Translations under genes and position numbers: made by a program | In this document: positions 54,393 through 61,257 of the stretch, piece after piece | How the letters are laid out: every line of letters begins with the position of its first letter | Numbering within the stretch: position 1 is the first letter of the stretch | Source of the DNA: Flavobacteriaceae bacterium | GTDB lineage: Bacteria > Bacteroidota > Bacteroidia > Flavobacteriales > Flavobacteriaceae | Assembly (NCBI GenBank): GCA_018401115.1 | Contig: JAGYKX010000005.1 | Coordinates: forward strand, 1,116,001-1,180,000 | Direction of reading: 5' to 3' | DNA length: 64,000 nt | The notes under the pieces: generated by a model | Seen by the model: only the letters and a program-made list of their open reading frames with translations | Databases searched by the model: none | What the model was told of the DNA's origin: nothing

Positions 54393-54540
54393 TATCTTCT
54401 AACCTCTAACTTCCAACTTCCAACTTCCAACTTCCAACTTCTAACCTCTAACTTCCAACTTCCAACTTCTAACTTCTAACCTCCAACTTCCAACCTCCAA
54501 CCTCTAACCTCTAACCTCCAACTTCTAGCTTCCACCCTCT
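54387..54540 (+). repeat. heptamer tandem tract 1 (22 units)
   Basis: Exactly 22 consecutive 7-nt units fit the pattern AACYTCY (for example AACTTCC, AACCTCT), with a few variants such as ATCTTCT and AGCTTCC. There is no unit of irregular length. The tract is non-coding here. Confidence 0.95.
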
Positions 54541-54645
54541 ATTCAAATCAACAAATAACCCATCGAAGCTCTTTTTCCGCATTTTGGGAAGATAAAAAAA
54601 ATAGCCTCATTTGTGTATGATGTTATTTTTTTAACAACCAAAGTC

Positions 54646-55770
54646 ATGTCAAAAATCCTTATCCTTTTATGTTTACTTCAGAGCTTTGCCTTATTGGGTC
54701 AAAACAGCCAGGCATTTAAGCATTACCAAATTGATATTACCTCTAGCCGAACCGATTTTTTTAGCCTAATCGATCAAGTAGAGATCATAAGGCTTGAAGA
54801 AACTGATGCCTCCTTACTTTCATCTGCCAGAAACTACTTGAAGACACCGATGGGTTTTGGCTTTATGCACAACAATGAAATTAGTTTATTCGATGATTTT
54901 GGAAATAATACAGGAGTAATACGTAAACAAGGTCAAGGACCCAAAGAATATGAAAGTATCAGCTCAGCTTGGGTCAGAGAAGGACAAGTAGAAGTTTATA
55001 GTAGCAAATCAAGGTCGATAAATGTTTTTAATCTAGCGGGTAAGTATATGAAAACTATTCCCTCTCAATACCCTAAGGAATGGCGTGGTGGAACCATGTT
55101 ACCAATGGAAGGGGGGTATTTATTGCATTTGCTGGATCCGTCTTGGAAGGACAAATCTGAATATGCCCTAGTGAAACTTGATTTTGCCTTAGAACCTATC
55201 AAAACCATCAAATTAAATTCAGATCTACATCCTTTCCCTGTCAATTTGGGTAAGCGATTTGGGGTTATTAGCGATCAAATATTTTACAAAAAAGTATTGA
55301 ATGATTCTTTGTTTCTTATTGAGAATGATCAAATGATTCCTTTGATGCGATTTGATTTTGGTAAGGATTGGCATTGGTCGGACGAAAGAACCGTAGCATC
55401 AATAAGGGCTGCTTCTGTTTCTGTTTTAGAGACAGAGAAAATCATTGAAGTTTTACCGGACGTGGGAAGTCAGTATATCTTATTGACGTATTTATCAGGA
55501 CTAAGTACAAGAGTGATAGATTATGCATTAATAAATCGGATGAACGATGTCGTACGCAGACTTGATTTAAGGAAATCTGATAAAGAAAACTTTGATATAT
55601 TTTTTATTAAATGGCAAAAAGACCAATTGATTGCTTCCTTACCGGTTGACCAAATCGAAGAATTTGTCAGTAACCTAGGTTCCGGGCAGTATCGCATAGT
55701 CGGAGGTGTTCAAATGGAGGAGCTGCTAAATTATGAAAACCCGGTATTACTCAAAATTAAGATGAAGTAG
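54646..55770 (+). CDS. secreted 6-bladed beta-propeller protein
   Basis: From MSKILILLCLLQSFALLGQN the protein has 374 residues with a signal peptide. It then shows repeated beta blades typical of the Bacteroidota 6-bladed beta-propeller family (VEIIRLEETDASLLSSARNYL, EISLFDDFGNNTGVIRKQGQGPKEYE, VEVYSSKSRSINVFNLAGKYMKTI). Such proteins bind ligands at the cell surface or in the periplasm; the ligand is unknown. The upstream start at 54613 would precede the signal sequence. Repeat-rich sequence flanks the gene on both sides. Confidence 0.8.
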   Translation: MSKILILLCLLQSFALLGQNSQAFKHYQIDITSSRTDFFSLIDQVEIIRLEETDASLLSSARNYLKTPMGFGFMHNNEISLFDDFGNNTGVIRKQGQGPKEYESISSAWVREGQVEVYSSKSRSINVFNLAGKYMKTIPSQYPKEWRGGTMLPMEGGYLLHLLDPSWKDKSEYALVKLDFALEPIKTIKLNSDLHPFPVNLGKRFGVISDQIFYKKVLNDSLFLIENDQMIPLMRFDFGKDWHWSDERTVASIRAASVSVLETEKIIEVLPDVGSQYILLTYLSGLSTRVIDYALINRMNDVVRRLDLRKSDKENFDIFFIKWQKDQLIASLPVDQIEEFVSNLGSGQYRIVGGVQMEELLNYENPVLLKIKMK

Positions 55771-55844
55771 AGTATGGAGAAGCCATGGTGAATAGCTATT
55801 TACGAATTACGATTGCCGATTTTGGAATTGATGTACCCGAGCCG

Positions 55845-56000
55845 ATACTCCGCCGTCATCCTGAAAAGCATTGCGACCCATAGGAGCATTGCGCAGTTCA
55901 GGATCTCCTTTTAATGGAAACAGATTGTTCTCTTACAATGTGATAAAGTACCCATTTTCTAAGGGATCCTGAAACAAGTTCAGGATGACGGTTGCTAAGG
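55845..56000 (+). repeat. 156-bp element with inverted ends, copy 1
   Basis: The segment is repeated at 56375-56530 with two mismatches. Its core (55853-55991) begins CCGTCATCCTGAA and ends TTCAGGATGACGG, a perfect 13-bp inverted repeat. A second inner pair (TTCAGGATC and GATCCTGAA) lies inside. No protein is encoded, so it resembles a MITE or REP-like element. Confidence 0.9.
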
Positions 56001-56140
56001 CCAGCCAAATGAAGAAAAGCTATGCTTCGAGAGCCTCAGCAGCCTTTTCCCCCGCTGGAGGGGGCTATGGGGAGGTTTTACCCTTCGGATGGAATAAAAA
56101 ACATAGGAATGATTTCTATCGGGTTTCATTTATGCTATCC

Positions 56141-56168
56141 TTACTTTCTGTCTTGATACAGAAAGTAA
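56141..56168 (+). repeat. 11-bp perfect hairpin in intergenic repeat
   Basis: TTACTTTCTGT and ACAGAAAGTAA form an 11-bp stem with a 6-nt loop. There is no T-run directly after it. It sits within a segment whose translations look like common intergenic repeat sequence. Confidence 0.6.
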
Positions 56169-56374
56169 CAAAGAAATCAAGAAAGATTAATCGGCCAGCC
56201 GCACATGGCGGACGCTGCCCCGCCAATCTTTCGACCCGCGCGCGCAACTTATTCCTTCTCGGGGTAAACGATGTTGTCTCGGATGAAATGCCTTTATGTA
56301 TTACCTTCATCAAGAAAAAGCATTATTGATTGACGAAATACGATTTGAGGAATTCATTTCTCACAACAAAACCA

Positions 56375-56530
56375 ATACTCCACCGTCATCCTGAAAAGCA
56401 TTGCGACCCATAGGAGCATTGCGCAGTTCAGGATCTCCTTTTAATGGAAACAGATTGTTCTCTTACAATGTGATAAAGTACCCATTTTCTAAGGGATCCT
56501 GAAACAAGTTCAGGATGACGGTTGCTGAGG
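56375..56530 (+). repeat. 156-bp element with inverted ends, copy 2
   Basis: Direct repeat of 55845-56000 (154 of 156 positions identical by eye), 530 bp downstream in the same orientation, with the same 13-bp inverted ends at 56383 and 56521. Its right end runs into the 112-bp duplicated segment. Confidence 0.9.
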
Positions 56531-56626
56531 CTCTCGAAGCATTTTTCAATTAACAATTTTCAATGAGCAATGATCAATAGCCATTTACGAAATACGGTCA
56601 ACGTTATTTAGGGATGTACAATCTTC
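56515..56626 (+). repeat. 112-bp duplicated segment, copy 2
   Basis: Second copy of 54281-54392. It includes the five CAATT/CAATG-type heptamers at 56545-56579 and again leads straight into an AACYTCY heptamer tract. Confidence 0.85.
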
Positions 56627-56732
56627 TAACCTCTAACTTCCAACTTCCAACCTCCAACTTCCAGCTTCTAACCTCCAACTTCCAACTTCCAACCTCTAAC
56701 CTCTAGCTTCCAACCTCCAACCTCCAACCTCT
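56621..56732 (+). repeat. heptamer tandem tract 2 (16 units)
   Basis: Sixteen consecutive 7-nt units of AACYTCY type, in the same orientation as the other tracts, with AGCTTCT, AGCTTCC and ATCTTCT variants. The order of variants differs from tract 1, so the tracts are not simple copies. Confidence 0.95.
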
Positions 56733-56807
56733 AAACAAATTTACCTGCGTTCATCTGCCCGAACATATCTCAATGGCAAATTCCTAACACAAAAGTTTCC
56801 AATGTAC

Positions 56808-57425
56808 CTATTGCTGTAAACTGAAAGTCTCCGTTACTGAACCGCAGGTAAGCATACTACTGCCAAATAATGGGTTACGGATTTCTTTGGAATCACTGAG
56901 CCAAACCCCACCTTTATTGCTGTCGTACATTGGGCAGTATTGCTGATAAAGTGTTCTGTCTGACCCCGTCATTTGGAGTAATTCCGCAAAGTCTTGGCTG
57001 ACCCGCTCAAAATGATTTCTTTGTTCTTTAATTTTACCCGCTGAGATGCGTTCGCTGTTGGCTTGGATCACTTCGAGCATACTGCTGATTTCAGTTTGTT
57101 TTGACGCCCCCATCATACCTGCATCAAAAGTCGAAGCTGACGCAGCAAGTTTTTCACTTGCTTTGGAAGCCTCTTCAGTGTCATCTTTCACCAAAGCATC
57201 TTTAAGGGATAAATAATCATTAATCAGTTGCGTAACATCTTGATTCTGGTTCATTTCCATCGCAGCATCTCCTGACATTTCTTTTTCCGTAGATTGTCCC
57301 ATTTGATGCTCATTTCCGTCATTTGTCATTGTGTGGTTGGTTGTAGTGCCATTTCCACAAGCCATGAGGGCAAAGGATAAAATGGCGGTAAGCTTGAGAG
57401 ATACGATTGAATTTGTTCTTTTCAT
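56808..57425 (-). CDS. DUF3347 lipoprotein of the copper efflux cluster
   Basis: The 205-residue protein has a lipoprotein signal (TAILSFALMACGNG, acylated Cys near 23) and a Met/His-rich spacer (HTMTNDGNEHQMGQ, DAAMEMNQN). The DUF3347 domain follows, with LINDYLSLKDALVKDDTEEA, YQQYCPMYDSNKGGVWLSDSKEI and NPLFGSSMLTCGSV. The CPM and MLTC positions could bind Cu+ or Ag+. The same domain forms the C-terminus of the CusB-like protein upstream. It is the last gene of the efflux operon and may be a periplasmic metal carrier. Confidence 0.85.
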   Translation of the reverse strand: MKRTNSIVSLKLTAILSFALMACGNGTTTNHTMTNDGNEHQMGQSTEKEMSGDAAMEMNQNQDVTQLINDYLSLKDALVKDDTEEASKASEKLAASASTFDAGMMGASKQTEISSMLEVIQANSERISAGKIKEQRNHFERVSQDFAELLQMTGSDRTLYQQYCPMYDSNKGGVWLSDSKEIRNPLFGSSMLTCGSVTETFSLQQ

Positions 57426-57537
57426 TATTTTAAAATTTAAGTGTTATACGTTTTATATAGGGTATACTTTTGAATGATTTTCTTATTGGTTTTAGCGTCT
57501 TTCAGGGGGCTAGCATCTCGCTGAGACCTTGCTGTTG

Positions 57538-59328
57538 TTACTTCATTTTCTCCACCACTTCTCCACAGGTAAGCATGCTAGCACCAAAATAGGGGTTCAG
57601 CACTTGGTCTTCTCGGCTAAGCCAGTTGGCTCCGTTATTATTATCTGCCATGGGGCAAAATTGCAAGTAGATGTCACCACCCACTGTTCCAAACTGCTGC
57701 GTTAGGGCAATCATGCCCTCCGATAGCGGTAAAAACAACTCACGAAGCTGTTCCAGGTTGGTCACTTCACGCAAAGGCTGAAGTGCTTGTTTGAGTACAG
57801 CCTCGCGCTCCATCCAGGGCATATGGTGTTCACCGGTGAAGATGGCCATATCGATATTGCTTAAGTTTTCGCGCAACACCACTGCTGCTTTTTGGGCTAT
57901 TTTAAAATCATCGTTGACCAATGCTTCTTTCAAAGCGAAATAGTCGTCATATAAGCTTTTCAAAGCCGCTTGAGCCGCTTCGCCCAAGGGTGTCGTGGAG
58001 GGGCTGATTGCAGAAGAACTCATGTCTTCCATTGCACCATGGTCGTGAACTGAACCGGTTTGTGCAACACCTTCAGGGTTCATCATGCTCATTTTACCTG
58101 AGAGCTGCGCGGCTGCATCAATGCTAAAAGTACCGTTCACAGCTATCTCCTCACCGGGCTTTAGGCCGGAAAGGATTTCATAACGATCTCCTGATGTTCC
58201 GCCTAAGTTCACCTCGCGGGGCACAAAGGCCACTCCGGCCTCTGTAGTAAGTTTCACATACACCAAAGAGCGTTTTCCGGTGTACATCACAGCAGATTTG
58301 GGTACATACAAAGCCTCTGCCTCTTCTGTTTTAACAAGCAATTCGCCCTTAATGAACATATCGGGTTTGAGCAGGCCTTCAGCATTGTTGATTTCAATGC
58401 GCGCTTTGGTCACACGGCTTTTTTCATCCACCATAGGGTCGATAAAGCTGATTTTTCCTTCGAAAACTTTTCCCGGATAGGTGGCTACTTCAAAGCTAAT
58501 CGGGTCACCCATATGTACTTTGCTCAGGTCTTTTTCATACACTTCAAACATGCCCCAAAGCTGTGAAAGGTCTGCTACTTCATACAAAGCGGTACCTTGT
58601 AACACATGGTCGCCTGCATTCAATAAGTTTTGGGTTACATAACCACTGGCATTGGCCAAAACAGGGAAACGGTTGGTGGTTTTTCCGGAGCTGAGGATTT
58701 CATCAATTTGTGCATCGCTTAGTTTCCAGTTTTTCAACTTTTGTCGTGCGGCTGTAAAAAGTTCGGGGTACTTGGCTTGGGTCTTTTGAGCCTCTAGCAA
58801 CTCATGTTGTGCCGTCACCAATGCCGGTGAATAGAGGTAGGCAATGGGTTGTCCCTTTTGCACATATTCTCCGGTAAAGTTAATGAGCAACTCCTCAATA
58901 CGCCCTTCTAAATGCGCTGTTTGGGTATAAAGCCTCCGTTCATCGCTTTGAATCTTGCCATTCAGTGCCAGTACTTCCGCTTCTTTTTCAGCATTTGTTG
59001 TGATTTCTAGCGTTTGCACTCCTGCCAATTGCATGGCTGTATTCGACATGCGTATGGCATTGGGGTTTCCCTCCGAATCACTTTCTTCATTGACGGGAAT
59101 CAGGTCCATGCCGCAAAAAGGGCAACTACCGGGCTCATCTTGCCTCACCTGAGGGTGCATGCTACACGTCCACACCCCATTGACCAATGCATGGTCATGT
59201 TCTTCTTCCATGGCCGTTGGTTTGGCGTCAGGCGATTGAAACCAAGAGGAGGTTAACCAGCCGAGGGTGAGGCCAATGACCAAAGTGATGCCAATCAGCA
59301 GGTACAGGTGATTCATTGATTTTTTCAT
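57538..59328 (-). CDS. cusB: CusB-type RND adaptor with metal-binding and DUF3347 domains
   Basis: The 596-residue protein has one N-terminal membrane segment. A heavy-metal-binding domain follows (WTCSMHPQVRQDEPGSCPFCGMDLIPV, about residues 53-79), then the adaptor core (RRLYTQTAHLEGRIEELLINFTGEYVQKGQPIAYLYSPAL; barrel region GMFEVYEKDLSKVHMG). A Met/His-rich linker (KMSMMNPEGVAQTGSVHDHG) leads to a C-terminal DUF3347 domain (YDDYFALKEALVNDD, YLQFCPMADNNNGANW, NPYFGASMLTCGEV). It would pass Cu+/Ag+ to CusA. It lies 1 nt after the TolC-like gene. Confidence 0.9.
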   Translation of the reverse strand: MKKSMNHLYLLIGITLVIGLTLGWLTSSWFQSPDAKPTAMEEEHDHALVNGVWTCSMHPQVRQDEPGSCPFCGMDLIPVNEESDSEGNPNAIRMSNTAMQLAGVQTLEITTNAEKEAEVLALNGKIQSDERRLYTQTAHLEGRIEELLINFTGEYVQKGQPIAYLYSPALVTAQHELLEAQKTQAKYPELFTAARQKLKNWKLSDAQIDEILSSGKTTNRFPVLANASGYVTQNLLNAGDHVLQGTALYEVADLSQLWGMFEVYEKDLSKVHMGDPISFEVATYPGKVFEGKISFIDPMVDEKSRVTKARIEINNAEGLLKPDMFIKGELLVKTEEAEALYVPKSAVMYTGKRSLVYVKLTTEAGVAFVPREVNLGGTSGDRYEILSGLKPGEEIAVNGTFSIDAAAQLSGKMSMMNPEGVAQTGSVHDHGAMEDMSSSAISPSTTPLGEAAQAALKSLYDDYFALKEALVNDDFKIAQKAAVVLRENLSNIDMAIFTGEHHMPWMEREAVLKQALQPLREVTNLEQLRELFLPLSEGMIALTQQFGTVGGDIYLQFCPMADNNNGANWLSREDQVLNPYFGASMLTCGEVVEKMK

Positions 59329-59329
59329 C

Positions 59330-60571
59330 TCATTCGTATTTTGAAGTGTAATAATTGAGTTCCGACCAGGCGATTTGGTAATTCATCATGGCCGAGGCTT
59401 TTTCTTTTTGATAGGTCAATCCTTGTTGTTGCAAGGATAAAATGTCTTCGATGCTTGCTTCAGTGTTTTCATAAGCAGCCAATAGCAAGCGCAGCGACTG
59501 TGCGATGGTTTGCAATTGGTTGTTATAGAGTTCAAAGAGGCTTTTTTGTTCCATCAACCGATAAAGTATGCGGTCGTATTGACTGCTAAACTCCAAGGCC
59601 AGGGCTTTTTCTTTCAAAGCATTGGATTCTACCATCAGCTCAGCGGCTTTTGTGGCGGCTCTGTTCTTTTTGCCAAAAATGGGCAGGCTCAGCGAGACCA
59701 TGGGCATCCAGGCATCTTTCCCACCATCTGCCACCGCAGTGCGGGCACTACCGACCACCACATAGTCCATGCCTACTCCTAAACGGGGCATTTGCTCTTT
59801 TTTCAGCAATTCGGTGCGCGCAAGGGCCGCATCTGTTTGGCCTTGCAGGGCCAAGCCTTCCGGATGGTTTTGCCACAGGCTGTCTGCACTGAGTAGGGCA
59901 TCGTCTTCGTGAAAAGCCGGAGCGTTTGCAAAACTTACATCAGACTGGGCCGGACGGTTAAGGAGGGCGTTGAACTGAGCAAGTAGTGGGCTACGCTTTT
60001 TTTCCAGTAAAGTGAGTTGTGTGCGACTTTGCTCCAGGTACATTTCCACCCGCAGCACATCCACCATAGGCGATTTACCATTCTCAAATTGTTGTTGTGT
60101 CAAGCGCAAGATAGATTGCAGAATTCGTTGGTTTTCCTCTTCTACCTGCATCCATTCTTCCAATTCAAACAAAGGATAATAAGCTTGCGAAACTTGATGA
60201 AAGAGCTGGTCTTTAGCCGCCAGAAAGGACTGAAATTGGGCTTCAGCTTCCAAGGTCTTCACATGTCCACGGGCTTTGAGGGTTCCAAACCAAGGGAACA
60301 TTTGTGTCAGGTTAAAACGTGCACGCTGAGGCCCCACACGTGTTTCTACCGGAGCAATAAAGTAGCCAAAAGAAAAGGTAGGATCCGACAGGCCTTCCTG
60401 CACGGTAATCTCTTGTATTTGACTTTCATAGGCCTTGTATTTGGCCTGCAAACCGGGGTTCTGCTCCGCAGCAATTTGCTGGTAATCGGAGAGGTCCTGA
60501 GCCGAACAATGGTGAATGAACAATGACCAATGAACCGTAAATACCAATAATAAATAGAGCTTGGTTTTCAT
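59330..60571 (-). CDS. TolC/CusC-type outer-membrane efflux protein
   Basis: The 413-residue protein starts at MKTKLYLLLVFTVHWSLFI with a signal peptide of odd composition (Trp and two His), because 60505-60532 is heptamer repeat. The mature part has the two-fold helical hairpins of TolC channels (LSDYQQIAAEQNPGLQAKYKAYESQI, TFSFGYFIAPVETRVGPQ, LSLPIFGKKNRAATKAAEL, SLQQQGLTYQKEKASAMMNYQIAWSEL). It would be the outer-membrane exit of the copper pump. A further upstream start (60625) lies within the broken gene region and was not chosen. Confidence 0.88.
   Translation of the reverse strand: MKTKLYLLLVFTVHWSLFIHHCSAQDLSDYQQIAAEQNPGLQAKYKAYESQIQEITVQEGLSDPTFSFGYFIAPVETRVGPQRARFNLTQMFPWFGTLKARGHVKTLEAEAQFQSFLAAKDQLFHQVSQAYYPLFELEEWMQVEEENQRILQSILRLTQQQFENGKSPMVDVLRVEMYLEQSRTQLTLLEKKRSPLLAQFNALLNRPAQSDVSFANAPAFHEDDALLSADSLWQNHPEGLALQGQTDAALARTELLKKEQMPRLGVGMDYVVVGSARTAVADGGKDAWMPMVSLSLPIFGKKNRAATKAAELMVESNALKEKALALEFSSQYDRILYRLMEQKSLFELYNNQLQTIAQSLRLLLAAYENTEASIEDILSLQQQGLTYQKEKASAMMNYQIAWSELNYYTSKYE
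60505..60532 (+). repeat. four heptamers of the CAATG family inside a signal peptide
   Basis: AACAATG, GTGAATG, AACAATG and ACCAATG are consecutive 7-nt units (plus strand). They belong to the same family as the units at 54311-54345 and 56545-56579. On the minus strand they encode most of VHWSLFIHHC in the TolC-like signal peptide. Confidence 0.7.
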
Positions 60572-60575
60572 ATTT

Positions 60576-61004
60576 TTATGACTTGGCATTTTGAATGATT
60601 TTAAAAAGTATTTTGGATATTTCATCCGCGGCAGCGAAAGAAGTTAGGAACCGGAATCCAGAAATGAACAGGAAGCATCTAGTCGTTGGCAACCACCATC
60701 TGGAAGCTAGAAGCCGGAGGCCAGAAGTTAGAAGAGTTCTGGTGGAGAATCCTAATTTTGGCCGTAGATCAGCACTTTCTATGCCAGTAGCTGACTGGGA
60801 GAAAAGAGAAGATAGAAGGATTATGCTTGAAAATCCATCTGCAATCACCAATTTCAAATCTTTAAGCGTTAATTTAAATTTTTTAAACCCTATCATTTTT
60901 CTAGTTCTAAAGTATTGTGTAATGCATTTTACTTCATAAAAAATATCCATCGTCAAGCTAACTTGCCTTTTATAAACCACTAAATCCCGATACGTCTCAA
61001 TCAT
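60576..61004 (-). pseudogene. four-helix-bundle (23S rRNA IVS-type) gene remnant
   Basis: The minus-strand frame begins MIETYRDLVVYKRQVSLTMD and IFYEVKC, which is the N-terminus of the small four-helix-bundle proteins linked to 23S rRNA intervening sequences. It ends DEISKILFKIIQNAKS, like the C-terminus of the same family. The middle (about residues 40-120) has no family similarity and includes translated heptamers (LLTSGLRLLASRW). The core appears to be lost and replaced by repeat-like sequence. Confidence 0.5.
60702..60734 (-). repeat. short heptamer run in opposite orientation
   Basis: On the minus strand AACTTCT, GGCCTCC, GGCTTCT and AGCTTCC are consecutive and resemble the AACYTCY units, but they point opposite to the three large tracts. 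It lies in the middle of the broken four-helix-bundle gene. Confidence 0.6.
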
Positions 61005-61012
61005 CTTTTTCT

Positions 61013-61257
61013 AACTTCTAACTTCTAACATCTAACCTCTAAACTCCAGCTTCCAACTTCTAACCTCTAACCTCTAACCTCTAACCTCTAAACTCCAGCT
61101 TCCAACTTCTAACTTCTAACCTCCAACTTCCAACTTCCAACCTCCAACCTCCAACTTCCAACTTCCAACCTCCAACCTCCAACTTCCAACCTCCAACCTC
61201 CAACCTCCAACCTCCAACTTCCAACTTCCAACTTCTATCCTCTAACTTCCAACCTCC
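61013..61257 (+). repeat. heptamer tandem tract 3 (35 units)
   Basis: Exactly 35 consecutive 7-nt units of AACYTCY type, the longest tract in the window, with variants AAACTCC, AGCTTCC, AACATCT and ATCCTCT. An internal higher-order repeat is visible, as the series AAACTCC, AGCTTCC, AACTTCT occurs twice 49 nt apart. The last 23 nt lie inside the cusA coding region. Confidence 0.95.

Larger units (their letters stand above)
54082..54645. other. repeat-bearing intergenic region
   Basis: The 564-nt region between the kinase and the beta-propeller gene holds no credible gene. It contains one copy of a 112-bp duplicated segment and a 22-unit heptamer tract. The small forward frame at 54086-54319 lacks any family similarity. 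Confidence 0.7.
55771..56807. other. repeat-rich intergenic region
   Basis: This 1037-nt stretch contains two copies of a 156-bp element, a segment with an 11-bp perfect hairpin, the second 112-bp copy and a 16-unit heptamer tract. Forward (55985-56329) and reverse (56116-56313) frames look like translated non-coding repeat, not genes. Confidence 0.75.
60572..61234. other. gap in the efflux operon with broken gene and repeats
   Basis: Between the TolC-like gene and cusA, 663 nt contain a broken four-helix-bundle gene, a short inverted-orientation heptamer run (60702-60734) and most of the largest heptamer tract. No intact gene is present. Confidence 0.6.

Noticed and set aside
54387-54540. 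CRISPR-like array
   Set aside because: The tract is a continuous 7-nt tandem repeat without spacers, and no cas gene is in the window.
55985-56329. Forward 114-residue frame with SPAGGGYGEVLPF
   Set aside because: It overlaps the 156-bp element and G-rich intergenic repeat. Its composition matches translated non-coding repeat, and a reverse frame in the same place is equally open.
60595-60939. 114-residue forward frame opposite the broken four-helix-bundle gene
   Set aside because: It is antisense to a region with recognisable four-helix-bundle ends and is made partly of repeat units.
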